The notes: generated from the sequence alone by a model not told the origin. 64,000 nucleotides of DNA from JBQTKD01 sp963703165 (GCA_963703165.1 OY969798.1:1798001-1862000), one strand, 5' to 3'; counted from the stretch's first letter, positions 25,338 through 34,124 are shown. Numbers and translations: made by a program.

Positions 25338-27674
25338 ATGCAGAATCCGTTCGGCCAGTCCCGTGGAGGCGGCCGTCGTCGCGCCGCCGGCAACGGGAAC
25401 GCTGCGGGATCGGCGAAGGACACACCTGGCGCGGACAGCGGCGGTGGCGGGGACAGCTGGTTCCGACCGGCAGCGGGTGGAGCCGCGGCCGGTGGGCCGA
25501 CGCCCCAGGGCAAGGCCAAGGGCAGCAAGCGCAAGCGGCGCCTGGTCCGCGCCGCGTGGGCCTCGGTCGCCGCGGTCGTCGTGCTGTTCTTCATGGCATT
25601 CGTCGCCTACGCGCGCATCGACATCCCGCCGGCCAACGCGAGCGCGCAGCGGCAGACCACCGAGGTCTACTACTCGGACAACAAGACGTTCCTCGGGCGC
25701 TTCGGCGAGACCAACCGCATCATCGTGCCCCTCGGCGACATGCCGATCCACCTGCGCGACGCGGTGCTCGCGGCGGAGAACCGCAGCTTCTACACCGACA
25801 GCGGGGTCTCGCCCAGGGGCATCGCCCGCGCGCTGTGGGTGAACCTGAAGGGCGGTCAGACCCAGGGTGGCTCGACGATCACCCAGCAGTACGTCAAGAA
25901 CTACTACCTGACCTCCGAGCGCTCCATCCAACGCAAGCTCAAGGAAGCCTTCCTCTCGATCAAGATCGACAAGAAGAAGTCCAAGGACCAGATCCTCGAG
26001 GACTACCTCAACACCATCTATCTCGGCCGCGGCGCCTACGGTGTGCAGGCCGCGGCCAAGGCGTACTTCAACACCGACGTGAAGAAGCTCAGCATCTCCC
26101 AGGCCGCGGTGCTCGCATCGATCGTGCGCTCCCCGTCCAACTACGACCCGGCGTCGACGGCCGGCAACGAGCGCCTCGAGGGCCGCTGGGGCTACGTGCT
26201 GGACAGCATGGTGGCGACCGGAACGCTGAGTTCGCCCGCCCGCGCGACGATGAAGTACCCCAAGTTCCCGGCGCAGGCCAAGGACGTCAGCCGCTTTGGC
26301 GGCCAGAAGGGGTACCTGCTCGGCGCGATCTCCAAGGAACTGCAGACCCGCGGCCTGACGAAGGATCAGATCGAGAACGGTGGTCTGCGGATCGTCAGCA
26401 CGCTGGATGCACAGGCGCAGGCATCGGCCGAGAACGCTGTGACGGTGGAGTTCCCGAAGACGGCGAACAAGGAGTTGCGGGTCGGCCTCACCGCCGTGGA
26501 GCCCGGGACCGGTCGCATCCTCGCGATGTACGGAGGAAAGGACTTCCTGGGCAAGGACAAATACGCCCAGGTGAACGCGGCCACCTACCCGATCCAGCCC
26601 GGCTCGCAGATGAAGGTGTTCGCGATCGCGGCCGCGCTCGAGGGCGGGGACACGCTGCAGTCCAGGTACATCTCGAAGTCGCCACTACGGCTGCCGGGCA
26701 CGACCAACGGCAAACCGAACTCCGTGCGCAACGAGTTCAACCGCAGCTACGGCAAGACGCAGGACCTCATGTACGGGCTGCAGGAATCCATCAACACCGT
26801 CTTCGTCGACCTGACCCTCAAACACGGCCCGGCCGCGGTGCGCGACGCCATGGTCCGAGCCGGCATCCCGGACACCGCGCCGGGTCTGATCAACAACGCC
26901 TTGATCCCGCTCGGGATCGCATCGCTGACGCCAGTTCAGGTGGCGAACAGCTATGCGACGCTGTGCTCCGGCGGCACCCGAGCCGATGCCCACATCGTCG
27001 AGCGGGTCCAGGGCACGAACGGCGGCGAGCTGTCCGCGCTCACCAAGATCGCCAAGCCGCAGACGGACGTGTTCGACCCCGCGGTGGTCTCCGATGTGCT
27101 CCGCGCGATGGAGAACGTCGTGGCGCGAGGGACCGGTACACGAGCGAAGAATCTCGCTCGTCCGGTCGCCGGCAAGACCGGCACCCACCAGGACCTCACC
27201 GCGTGGTTCAGCGGGTGCACCCCGCAGATGGCGGCGTCCGTGGACTACTTCAAGGCCGACGGCACCAAGTCCCTCGACGGCTCGGGCGGCATGCCGACGT
27301 TCTTCGGCGGGACATTCCCGGCGCAGACCTGGACCACGTTCATGAAGGGTGCACTGGAGGGCAAGCCCACCGAGGACTTCGCACTCGCCCCGGGCATCAC
27401 GCCCACCGCGAGCCCGACGCCGACGGACACCGCGTTGCCCACGACGGAGCCGACCAACGGCCCGACCGGGATCCCCGGCTTCCCGAGCTTCCCCTCCTTC
27501 CCGCCGTTCCCGGAGCCGACCAACACCCCGGCGCCGAGCGCGACGCCGACCACGACGAAGGCCCCGACCGTGGCGCCCACGTCGACGCCGACCGCGACCA
27601 GTGGGGGCGAGGAGGAGGACGACCCGGACGAGGAGAACTCATTCGAGTTCCGCGGGGGTCGCAACGCGGACTGA
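25338..27674 (+). CDS. Class A penicillin-binding protein (glycosyltransferase/transpeptidase)
   Basis: The 778-residue bifunctional cell-wall synthase has a basic cytoplasmic tail (1-~70) and one membrane helix (~75-95). The GT51 domain shows A-E-N-R-S-F-Y (~149), G-G-S-T-I-T-Q-Q-Y-V-K-N (~178) and the family E-D-Y-L-N-T-I-Y-L-G-R-G-A-Y-G-V-Q segment. The transpeptidase domain has S-Q-M-K as the SxxK box, S-I-N as SxN, and G-K-T-G-T as KTG near 620. A ~110-residue Pro/Thr/Ser-rich acidic tail follows. It polymerises and cross-links peptidoglycan on the outer face of the membrane. The gene appears monocistronic. All catalytic motifs are intact. Confidence 0.95.
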   Translation: MQNPFGQSRGGGRRRAAGNGNAAGSAKDTPGADSGGGGDSWFRPAAGGAAAGGPTPQGKAKGSKRKRRLVRAAWASVAAVVVLFFMAFVAYARIDIPPANASAQRQTTEVYYSDNKTFLGRFGETNRIIVPLGDMPIHLRDAVLAAENRSFYTDSGVSPRGIARALWVNLKGGQTQGGSTITQQYVKNYYLTSERSIQRKLKEAFLSIKIDKKKSKDQILEDYLNTIYLGRGAYGVQAAAKAYFNTDVKKLSISQAAVLASIVRSPSNYDPASTAGNERLEGRWGYVLDSMVATGTLSSPARATMKYPKFPAQAKDVSRFGGQKGYLLGAISKELQTRGLTKDQIENGGLRIVSTLDAQAQASAENAVTVEFPKTANKELRVGLTAVEPGTGRILAMYGGKDFLGKDKYAQVNAATYPIQPGSQMKVFAIAAALEGGDTLQSRYISKSPLRLPGTTNGKPNSVRNEFNRSYGKTQDLMYGLQESINTVFVDLTLKHGPAAVRDAMVRAGIPDTAPGLINNALIPLGIASLTPVQVANSYATLCSGGTRADAHIVERVQGTNGGELSALTKIAKPQTDVFDPAVVSDVLRAMENVVARGTGTRAKNLARPVAGKTGTHQDLTAWFSGCTPQMAASVDYFKADGTKSLDGSGGMPTFFGGTFPAQTWTTFMKGALEGKPTEDFALAPGITPTASPTPTDTALPTTEPTNGPTGIPGFPSFPSFPPFPEPTNTPAPSATPTTTKAPTVAPTSTPTATSGGEEEDDPDEENSFEFRGGRNAD

Positions 27675-27681
27675 CCCGGGG

Positions 27682-27711
27682 TTGACACCCCTCCTGCGGG
27701 AGGCGCACCAT
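27682..27711 (+). promoter_or_regulatory. Promoter of the attenuator leader
   Basis: A perfect -35 TTGACA (27682-27687) is followed after 18 nt by a weak -10 CACCAT (27706-27711). The leader peptide ATG lies 6 nt downstream, so the leader would be translated from a near-leaderless message. Confidence 0.45.
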
Positions 27712-27717
27712 CGGCCC

Positions 27718-27759
27718 ATGCAGTACGTGCAGTTCCTTATTGGCGTGCGCGCCGGCTGA
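27718..27759 (+). CDS. Leader peptide of a branched-chain-amino-acid-type attenuator
   Basis: A 13-codon open frame encodes M-Q-Y-V-Q-F-L-I-G-V-R-A-G and stops. Four of the 13 residues are Val, Leu, Ile, Val. It sits just after a TTGACA promoter and is followed 21 nt later by a GC-rich hairpin with a run of T. An IlvN-like ACT gene comes next. Leader peptides of this sort control ilv genes by ribosome stalling when charged Val/Leu/Ile-tRNA is short. That this one works the same way is inference from layout and codons. Confidence 0.6.
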   Translation: MQYVQFLIGVRAG

Positions 27760-27780
27760 AGACCCTCAGCCCGCGCGCTT

Positions 27781-27819
27781 CCCTCGTTCGCCCTACCGGG
27801 CGGGCGGGGGTTTTTGTTT
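27781..27819 (+). terminator. Intrinsic terminator in the leader (attenuator)
   Basis: A stem of CGCCC (27789-27793) and GGGCG (27798-27802) with loop TACC is extended by the flanking CCC and GGGGG stretches. It is followed directly by TTTTTGTTT (27811-27819). A GCCCGC at 27769-27774 can pair with GCGGGC at 27800-27805 as an alternative, the kind of competing fold an attenuator needs. It ends 40 nt before the ACT gene start. Confidence 0.7.
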
Positions 27820-27859
27820 GGCAGACGGCCCACCCCCGCCGTCGATCCGGAGGCCCACC

Positions 27860-28153
27860 ATGAGCACCCTGCGAGTACTGGTCGACGATCCGTCGGCGGT
27901 CCTGGCCCACTTCGCGTTGATGTTGAATCGACGCCGGGTGGAGCTGGTCGCCCTGTCCGTGCACCGCCTGGACAACCCGGCGACCGTGGTGCTCCTCGTG
28001 GAACTCGATGCCTCCCCCGGGGTGCTGGATCACCTCACGCGGCGGTTGGCGAAGCTCATCAACGTCATCGAGGTCGGCGAGCTCGCCGCGGACCGACGGT
28101 GGGCAGAATGCCCATCGGAAAGCGCACAACTGTGCACTGTGCAAGGCGCGTAG
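27860..28153 (+). CDS. ACT-domain protein resembling acetolactate synthase small subunit (IlvN/IlvM type)
   Basis: The 97-residue protein is a single ACT domain. Strand one is L-R-V-L-V-D-D, the following helix has L-M-L-N-R-R-R-V-E-L-V-A-L-S-V (~19-33), and the end reads L-A-K-L-I-N-V-I-E-V-G-E-L (~62-74), strongly like the K-L-V-N-V-x-x-V-x-E-L end of IlvN/IlvH ACT domains. GGAGG lies 6 nt before the ATG. No acetolactate synthase large subunit is adjacent; the partner would be encoded elsewhere. The leader and terminator upstream fit feedback regulation by branched-chain amino acids. The next gene (molybdenum hydroxylase) starts 27 bp later, so it may share the transcript. Confidence 0.65.
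   Translation: MSTLRVLVDDPSAVLAHFALMLNRRRVELVALSVHRLDNPATVVLLVELDASPGVLDHLTRRLAKLINVIEVGELAADRRWAECPSESAQLCTVQGA
28124..28142. promoter_or_regulatory. TGTGC repeat/palindrome before the hydroxylase operon
   Basis: GCACA-AC-TGTGC (28124-28135) is a short palindrome, with a further TGTGC at 28138-28142. It lies at the end of the ACT coding region, 39-57 nt before the first hydroxylase gene. It could be an operator for one of the PucR regulators; this is weak evidence. Confidence 0.25.
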
Positions 28154-28180
28154 TCGGGGGCCCGCTGCCACGCTGCACGC

Positions 28181-29011
28181 ATGCGGCCTGCGCCCTTCGA
28201 ATATCTGGAACCGGAGACGGCCGACGAGGCCTGCGAACTCCTGGCCCGCCACGCCGACAGCGTCGCGGTCCTGGCCGGCGGCCAGAGCCTGGTGGCTCAG
28301 CTCAACGCCCGCGAGGTCCGGCCCGCGGTGGTCGTCGGCATCCGCAGGCTGACCCACCTCGACGAGGCGACGCGCGCCGAGGACACGCTGGTGATCGGCG
28401 CCCGGCTCACGCAGCGGGCGTGGCAGCAGCATCCGCTCGCGAGCGCGGCGCCCCTGGTCCTCGCCGCGCTCGAGCACGTCGGGCACGTGCCCACCCGCAA
28501 TCGCGGCACCCTCGGCGGCAGCATCGCGTTCGCCGATCCCACCGCGGAACTGCCGGTGGCGCTGCTCGCGCTCGACGGCGCAGTGCGGCTGCGCTCGGCC
28601 GAGGGTGAACGCACCGTGCAGGCAGCCGACCTGTTCCTCGGCCCCTTCCGCACCGCGCGCCGGCCGGACGAACTGCTCACCGCCGTCGAGGTCCCGGTCA
28701 CCGCGGCCGGACATCGGTGGGCCTTCGAACAGCGCCACTTCCGGCGCCACGGCAAGGTGTCGGTCGCGGCCGGCGCCGCCCCCGACGGCGGCCCGGTGAC
28801 GGTGGCCCTCGGCGGCGTGGGTGCGACGCCGCTGCGTCTTCAGGTGGACCCTGAAGCGGGCCTGGACGCGGCCGTCGCCGCCGCCCGGAACCTTCTGGTG
28901 GCCGACGACGATCACCTCGCGAGCCTGACCTACCGCGGCGACCTGCTCGCCCTGGCGTTGACGGCCGCGTTGACCCGCGTGCTCTCCCCGGCTGCCGGCG
29001 CAGCAGCATGA
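28181..29011 (+). CDS. Molybdenum hydroxylase, FAD-binding medium subunit (CoxM/XdhB-like)
   Basis: The 276-residue protein carries the FAD motif A-G-G-Q-S-L-V (~32-38) and the second FAD-site T-R-N-R-G-T-L-G-G-S-I-A-F-A-D-P (~105-120). It passes electrons from the 2Fe-2S subunit to FAD in three-subunit xanthine dehydrogenase-family enzymes. ATGA at 29008-29011 couples it to the small-subunit gene. Gene order M-S-L matches CO dehydrogenase-like and other Mo-hydroxylase operons. It is the first gene of the eight-gene run. Confidence 0.93.
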   Translation: MRPAPFEYLEPETADEACELLARHADSVAVLAGGQSLVAQLNAREVRPAVVVGIRRLTHLDEATRAEDTLVIGARLTQRAWQQHPLASAAPLVLAALEHVGHVPTRNRGTLGGSIAFADPTAELPVALLALDGAVRLRSAEGERTVQAADLFLGPFRTARRPDELLTAVEVPVTAAGHRWAFEQRHFRRHGKVSVAAGAAPDGGPVTVALGGVGATPLRLQVDPEAGLDAAVAAARNLLVADDDHLASLTYRGDLLALALTAALTRVLSPAAGAAA

Positions 29012-29505
29012 GCGCGCGGATGGTGGAGTTCACCGTCAACGGTGAGGCGGTGCAGACCGCGGTCGAGCCGCGGACCAATCTCGCCGACGTGCTGCGTACC
29101 CGCGTGGGCCTGACGGGTACTCACACCGGCTGCCACGCAGGGTGGTGTGGCGCCTGCACCGTCCTGATCGACGGGACGTCGGCCCGCTCGTGCCTGACGC
29201 TCGCGGTCACCGCCGCCGACTCCGAGATCACCACGGTCGAGGGCCTGGAGGGGGGCGACGGCACGTTGTCGGTGCTGCAGGAAGCGTTCATCGAACACTT
29301 TGCGTTCCAGTGCGGCTTCTGCACCTCGGGCTTCCTGGTGCTGGGCACTGAGATCCTCGACGAGGCCCGCGCGGGCGCCACGTTCACCCGCGAGGACCTC
29401 CTGGCCCGTCTCTCGGCGAACATCTGCCGGTGTACCGGCTACGTCGGCATCGTCGACGCCGTGCAAGCCGCCCTCGTCGAGCAGGGACAGGAGACGACGA
29501 CGTGA
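29008..29505 (+). CDS. Molybdenum hydroxylase, 2Fe-2S small subunit (CoxS/XdhC-like)
   Basis: The 165-residue protein binds two 2Fe-2S clusters. The plant-ferredoxin-like cluster ligands are in G-C-H-A-G-W-C-G-A-C (~41-50) with a fourth Cys in S-C-L-T (~62). The second cluster ligands are in Q-C-G-F-C-T-S-G (~100-107) and C-R-C-T-G-Y (~138-143). All eight Cys are present. It overlaps both neighbours by 4 nt (ATGA before, GTGA after), so the three subunits are translationally coupled. Confidence 0.95.
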   Translation: MSARMVEFTVNGEAVQTAVEPRTNLADVLRTRVGLTGTHTGCHAGWCGACTVLIDGTSARSCLTLAVTAADSEITTVEGLEGGDGTLSVLQEAFIEHFAFQCGFCTSGFLVLGTEILDEARAGATFTREDLLARLSANICRCTGYVGIVDAVQAALVEQGQETTT

Positions 29506-31874
29506 CGACCGAGCAGGCTCGCTACGTCGGTACCCCTGTCCGCTCGCGCAACGGCGCGCGCTTCGTGCGCGGCGCCGGGCGGTACGTGGACGACGTCCAC
29601 CTGCCGCGCGAACTGACCCTCGCGGTCCTGCGCAGTCCGCACGCGCACGCCCGGATCGTCTCGATCGACACCACCCGGGCCCGCGCCGCCGACGGTGTGC
29701 TCGCCGTCGCCACCGGGGCGGAACTGCTCGAGGCGATCGGGCCGCAGAGCTACCTGTGGGAACTGGCCGGGCAGAAGGTCGGGCTCGGTCGACCGTTGGC
29801 CGTCGACAAGGTGCGGCACGTCGGCGAACCCGTGGTCGCGGTCGTCGCCCGTGATCAGTACGCCGCCGAGGACGCGCTCGAACTGATCGACGTCGTGTAC
29901 GAGGCCCTGCCCCCGGTGAACACCTACGAGGACGCCCTCGCCACGGACGCCGTGCTGCTCCACGAGGAGTGGGGCGACAACGTCCAGGTGCGCACGGCCT
30001 GGCCGCTCGCGATCCCCGGGCTGCCCGAACCGCCCGATGCCGCCGCCGCACTCGCCGCCGCCCACCTCGTGATCGCCGAGACCTTCGAGATCGGCCGGAT
30101 GACGGCCACACCGATCGAGACCCGTGGGGTGGTGTGCGACTACGACCCGGCCGGGCCGAGCCTGACCATCTGGACCTCCACCCAGTCGCCCCATCAGATC
30201 CGTCAGGGCGTGGCCGCCATGCTCGGCCTGGCGGAGAACCGGATCCGCGTGATCGCCCCGGATGTCGGCGGCGCCTTCGGCATGAAGGCCGTCATGTATC
30301 CCGAGGAAGCGCTGGTCCCTTGGTTCGCGCTGCAGCTGCGTCGGCCGGTGCGCTACATGGAGCAACGCGACGAGTCGTTCGTCGCCTCCACCCCGTCACG
30401 GGCGCAACGGATCACGCTGGAACTCGGCTTCGACAGCGACGGGCACATTCTCGGACTGCGGTCGCGGTACCTGCTCGACCTCGGCAGCGCGCCGTCCACC
30501 TGCGGCGCCGGGACCGGGTGGGTCACCGGCGCACTGTTGTGCGGACCGTACGCGGTGCCCGCGATCGACATCACGGGCACGGCGGTGGTGACCAACAAGT
30601 CCCCGCTCGGGGCGTTCCGCGGCTTCGGCCAGCCCGAGGCCAACTTCCCGATGGAGCGCCTGCTCGACATCGCGGCCCGCCGCCTGGACCTCGACCCGGC
30701 CGAACTGCGCCGCCGCAACCTGGTCCCCGCCGAGGGCATGCCGTACACGAACGCCGCAGGCATGCTGCTGGACAGCGGGGACTACACGTCGCTGCTCGAC
30801 CTCGCCGTCGCCCATCCCACCTACGCGACGGCGCTCGCCGAGCGGGACGCCGCGCGGGCCGAGGGTCGACTCGTCGGCCTCGGGCTCTCGTTCTACAACG
30901 AGTGCACGAATTTCGGTCCCTCCGGCGTCTTCCCGCTGATCGGGATCACGCAGGGCGGCTGGGACGCCACCACGATCGTGGTCGAGCCCGACGGCCGGAT
31001 CCGGGTGACGCTGGGTCAGACGCCGATGGGGCAGGGCATCGAGACCGCCATGGCGCAACAGGCGGCCGATGCCTTCGGGGTGGACCTCGCCGATGTCACC
31101 GTGCAGTTCGGGGACACCGACTCCTCGCACTACACGGGGTACGCCAGCGGCGCGAGCCGCGCGGCCGGCATCGGCGGATCGTCGCTGCTGGTGGCCGCGG
31201 GCAAGGCGAAGGACAAGCTCCGCGAGATCGCGGCGCATCTGCTCGAGGCTGCCCCGCAGGACGTCGAGGCGGTCGACGGCGGATTCGGGGTGCCCGCGAG
31301 CGGCACCCCGCCGGTGTCCCTCGCCCGCATCGCGCACGCCGCGTACTCCGCCGCCAACCTGCCCGCCGGCATGGAGCCCGGGCTGGAGTTCCTCGGCACC
31401 TTCGACCCGGTGGCGCTTGCCTTCTCCTACGGCGTCGTGATCGCGCTCGTCGAGATCGATGCCGGCACCGGCCAGGTGAAGGTGCGGCGGATGCTCGTCG
31501 GGCACGACTGCGGGAACCAACTCAATCCCGCGATCGTCGAGGGGCAACTCATCGGCGGCGTCATCCAGGGCCTGGGCACGGCGCTGCTGGAGAGCCTGCC
31601 GTACGACGAGCACGGACAGCCGCTGGCGACCAGCCTGCGGGACTACCCGCTCCCGTTGGCCGCCGACCTGCCGGACATCGAGGTCTTCCACACCACGACG
31701 CCCACACCGTTCAGCCTCAACGGCGCCAAGGGCGTCGGCGAGAGCGGGGTGATCGCCTCCCCCGCGGCGATCGTCAACGCCATCCAGGACGCCCTTCCCC
31801 CCGGCGCCGGCGAGATCACCGCCATCCCGGTCCGTCCCGAACTGATCCTCGAGCACCTGCGGAGTTGTTCATGA
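29502..31874 (+). CDS. Molybdenum hydroxylase, large molybdopterin-binding subunit
   Basis: The 790-residue catalytic subunit of a xanthine-dehydrogenase-family enzyme hydroxylates C-H bonds of heterocycles or aldehydes with water-derived oxygen at a Mo-cofactor. Visible are G-G-A-F-G-M-K (~258), the active-site loop L-G-A-F-R-G-F-G-Q-P-E (~368-378) and the catalytic-Glu segment G-V-G-E-S-G-V (~745-751). The loop lacks the C-S-F-R motif of true CO dehydrogenase (form I), so it is not a CO oxidiser by sequence. GTG start at 29502 overlaps the small-subunit stop (GTGA), which sets it. It ends in ATGA shared with the LLM gene. Confidence 0.92.
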   Translation: MTTEQARYVGTPVRSRNGARFVRGAGRYVDDVHLPRELTLAVLRSPHAHARIVSIDTTRARAADGVLAVATGAELLEAIGPQSYLWELAGQKVGLGRPLAVDKVRHVGEPVVAVVARDQYAAEDALELIDVVYEALPPVNTYEDALATDAVLLHEEWGDNVQVRTAWPLAIPGLPEPPDAAAALAAAHLVIAETFEIGRMTATPIETRGVVCDYDPAGPSLTIWTSTQSPHQIRQGVAAMLGLAENRIRVIAPDVGGAFGMKAVMYPEEALVPWFALQLRRPVRYMEQRDESFVASTPSRAQRITLELGFDSDGHILGLRSRYLLDLGSAPSTCGAGTGWVTGALLCGPYAVPAIDITGTAVVTNKSPLGAFRGFGQPEANFPMERLLDIAARRLDLDPAELRRRNLVPAEGMPYTNAAGMLLDSGDYTSLLDLAVAHPTYATALAERDAARAEGRLVGLGLSFYNECTNFGPSGVFPLIGITQGGWDATTIVVEPDGRIRVTLGQTPMGQGIETAMAQQAADAFGVDLADVTVQFGDTDSSHYTGYASGASRAAGIGGSSLLVAAGKAKDKLREIAAHLLEAAPQDVEAVDGGFGVPASGTPPVSLARIAHAAYSAANLPAGMEPGLEFLGTFDPVALAFSYGVVIALVEIDAGTGQVKVRRMLVGHDCGNQLNPAIVEGQLIGGVIQGLGTALLESLPYDEHGQPLATSLRDYPLPLAADLPDIEVFHTTTPTPFSLNGAKGVGESGVIASPAAIVNAIQDALPPGAGEITAIPVRPELILEHLRSCS

Positions 31875-32878
31875 CCAGCGAACCCACGACCCGGATCGGC
31901 CTGTTGCTGGGCAGCACCACCCCGCCGGAGGACATCGCCCGGTTGGCGCGCGAGGTGGAGGCGGCCGGCTTCGGTGCGCTGTGGATCCCGGAGGACTACT
32001 TCTTCCTGGGCGGCATCGCCGCCACCGGTATCGCGCTGGGCGCGACGAACCACATCCCCGTCGGACTCTCGGTGGTCTCGTCGATGGTGCGCCACCCCGC
32101 CCTCCTGGCGATGGAGATCGCCACGCTGAGCCGCGCCTTCCCCGGCCGCGTCCTGCCGGGCATCGGGCACGGTGTGCCGGCGTGGACGGCGCAGATGGGC
32201 CTCACCGTGTCCTCGCCCATGGCCGCCCTGCGGGAGAATCTCGTCGGGGTTCGCGATCTGCTGGGGGGTCAGAAGGCCGACGGGGAAGGAAAGGTGCACT
32301 CCTTCCACCAGGTCACGCTCACCCATCCCGCGAGTGAGTACGTGCCGCTCTACACCGGCGTGCTCGGCGACAAGGGCATTGCCCTCACCGGGGAGTTGGC
32401 CGAAGGGCTCGTCGTCAGTGCCCTGGCACCTGTCGAGTACGTCCGCGCAACGCGCGCCAAGCTCGACGCCGCCGCGGCGGCCGCCGGACGGGACGTGCGC
32501 CCCGAACTGGTCACGCTGGTGGCGATCAACCTCACCGCCGACCCGAGCCGTGTCGAGGCGGTGCGCGAGCAGCTCAAGCCGATCCTCGCCTTCTACATCG
32601 CGGCCACCGGTCCGTGCCCGTTGTTCGCCGCGGCCGGCATCAACGATGTCGTGGCCGACATGCTCTCGCGCGGTGGACCCGAGGTCGTGCTCGCCGAGAT
32701 GCCCGAGGAGTGGGTGGACACCTTCGCCATCGCCGGTGGGCTGGACGCGGCACGGGCCCGGATCAAGGATTACATCGACGCGGGCAGCGACCGGGTGGTC
32801 GTGGCCACCGTTGTACCCGAGGGCACCGAGGAATCTTTGGCCGCGATGCGTGGCCTGCTCAATGAATTTCCGATCTGA
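31871..32878 (+). CDS. LLM-class flavin/F420-dependent oxidoreductase
   Basis: The 335-residue TIM-barrel protein of the luciferase-like superfamily shows the N-terminal R-I-G-L-L-L-G strand, A-G-F-G-A-L-W-I-P-E-D (~34-44), H-P-A-L-L-A-M-E-I-A-T-L (~76-87) and P-G-I-G-H-G (~99), all usual cofactor-site segments. In actinobacteria this class uses F420 or FMN and does either dehydrogenation or monooxygenation. It is coupled to the hydroxylase large subunit (ATGA overlap), so it probably acts on the hydroxylated product. The electron carrier and reaction are not decided. Confidence 0.88.
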   Translation: MTSEPTTRIGLLLGSTTPPEDIARLAREVEAAGFGALWIPEDYFFLGGIAATGIALGATNHIPVGLSVVSSMVRHPALLAMEIATLSRAFPGRVLPGIGHGVPAWTAQMGLTVSSPMAALRENLVGVRDLLGGQKADGEGKVHSFHQVTLTHPASEYVPLYTGVLGDKGIALTGELAEGLVVSALAPVEYVRATRAKLDAAAAAAGRDVRPELVTLVAINLTADPSRVEAVREQLKPILAFYIAATGPCPLFAAAGINDVVADMLSRGGPEVVLAEMPEEWVDTFAIAGGLDAARARIKDYIDAGSDRVVVATVVPEGTEESLAAMRGLLNEFPI

Positions 32879-32889
32879 GGAGACCGCTC

Positions 32890-33348
32890 ATGTCCGACGT
32901 GGCGAAGGACGCTGCGGCCGTCCTCGAGGTGCACAACGGGTGGTTCGCGTCGAACCTGGGCCTGGTGGCCGAGTCGATGCTGCCGTTCTTCCCCGAGGAG
33001 GGGTACCTGCAGTTCAACCTCAACGGCTTCACCTACAACGGGGTCGCCGAGAAGGCCCGGCTCTGGCGCACCCTGAACGCGATCGGCGTCGACATCGTCC
33101 GCATCGCCGAGACGGTGGCGCCGACGATCCAGGTGTTCGGCGACGTCGCGCTGCTCACCTGCGAGGCCGAGGCGGAACTGGTGCTGCCGACCGCCACGGG
33201 AACACTGGAGAACTCCGGCGCGACACCGTTCCGGGTCACCGAGTTCTACCGCCGCGACGACGGCCGCGGCGGGGCGGAGTGGCGGATCTGGCACATGCAC
33301 TGCAGCGAGGCTGCCAAGCCCGGTGCGCTGAAGTACGTGACGGAGTGA
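32890..33348 (+). CDS. SnoaL/NTF2-like protein of the catabolic operon
   Basis: The 152-residue protein has an NTF2-like fold pattern: H-N-G-W-F-A-S-N-L-G-L (~16-26), a M-L-P-F-F-P-E-E-G-Y-L-Q-F stretch, T-V-A-P-T-I-Q-V-F-G-D-V-A-L-L-T-C-E-A (~76-94) and a C-terminal E-W-R-I-W-H-M-H-C. It begins 11 bp after the LLM gene with GGAG close upstream and overlaps the hydrolase by GTGA. Its role as isomerase, hydratase or accessory binding protein is open. Confidence 0.75.
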   Translation: MSDVAKDAAAVLEVHNGWFASNLGLVAESMLPFFPEEGYLQFNLNGFTYNGVAEKARLWRTLNAIGVDIVRIAETVAPTIQVFGDVALLTCEAEAELVLPTATGTLENSGATPFRVTEFYRRDDGRGGAEWRIWHMHCSEAAKPGALKYVTE

Positions 33349-34124
33349 GAGTTCCGGGGCCTGCCGGCCCGATCGCCGTCGACGTCGTCGGCGAGGTGGT
33401 CGCCGACGGCGCGATCGTGCTGATCCACCCGATCAACACGGCTGCCTCGGTGTGGGAACCCGTCTCCGCGCTGCTCGACGCACCGGTGGTCGCGTTCGAC
33501 CTGCGCGGTCACGGGCGGTCGGTTCTCGCCGGGCCCTACGCGATCGAGGGCGGGTGGCTGGACGATCTGCTCGCCGTGCTCGACGCCCTCGAGTTGCACA
33601 CCGTGCATCTCGCGGGCGGTTCGCTCGGCGGCACCATCGCCCTCGCGGCCGCTGCCGTGGCACCCGACCGGGTGCGCAGCGTCACGACGTTCGGCAGCAC
33701 CCTCGGCGTCGCGGCCCCGGCCGCCGCCATCGAGGCGATGGTGGACGAGCTGACGACCAAGGGCACCGAGGCGTACTTCGCCGATCTCGGCCCATTGATC
33801 GTCGGGACGGCGCACCGTACCGACGAGCGAGTGCTCGACGCGTTGCGTACCGCCGTCGGCCGGCGCGATCCCGCGATCATCGCCGACATCCTGCGCGGGG
33901 CTTTCACCGCCGACATCCGCCACCTGGCAGGGAAAGTTGCCGTTCCGGTCCTTGCCGCAACGGGCACCGAGGACCCGACGTGTCCGCCGGAGATGACCAC
34001 GGAGATCGCGGCGGTCACCGGCGGAACAGCGGTGGAACTGCCCGGGCTCGGGCACCTCCCGATGTTGGAGTCGCCCGCGCGGGTCGCGGACCTCATCACG
34101 CAGAACGTGGCGGCCGCGTCATGA
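33345..34124 (+). CDS. Alpha/beta-hydrolase (lactonase/enol-lactonase-like)
   Basis: The 259-residue hydrolase has the oxyanion segment L-I-H-P-I-N (~27-32), nucleophile Ser in A-G-G-S-L-G-G (~92-98), an acid in T-E-D-P (~208) and catalytic His in L-G-H-L-P (~230). The pattern resembles 3-oxoadipate enol-lactonase-type family members but the substrate is not determinable. GTG start overlaps the previous stop (GTGA); the end overlaps DUF1028 (ATGA). It presumably opens a lactone, ester or diketone formed earlier in the pathway. Confidence 0.88.
   Translation: MRVPGPAGPIAVDVVGEVVADGAIVLIHPINTAASVWEPVSALLDAPVVAFDLRGHGRSVLAGPYAIEGGWLDDLLAVLDALELHTVHLAGGSLGGTIALAAAAVAPDRVRSVTTFGSTLGVAAPAAAIEAMVDELTTKGTEAYFADLGPLIVGTAHRTDERVLDALRTAVGRRDPAIIADILRGAFTADIRHLAGKVAVPVLAATGTEDPTCPPEMTTEIAAVTGGTAVELPGLGHLPMLESPARVADLITQNVAAAS

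Noticed and set aside
28181..31874. Carbon monoxide dehydrogenase (coxMSL)
   Set aside because: Subunit order fits, but the large subunit lacks the C-S-F-R active-site loop and no CODH maturation genes follow.
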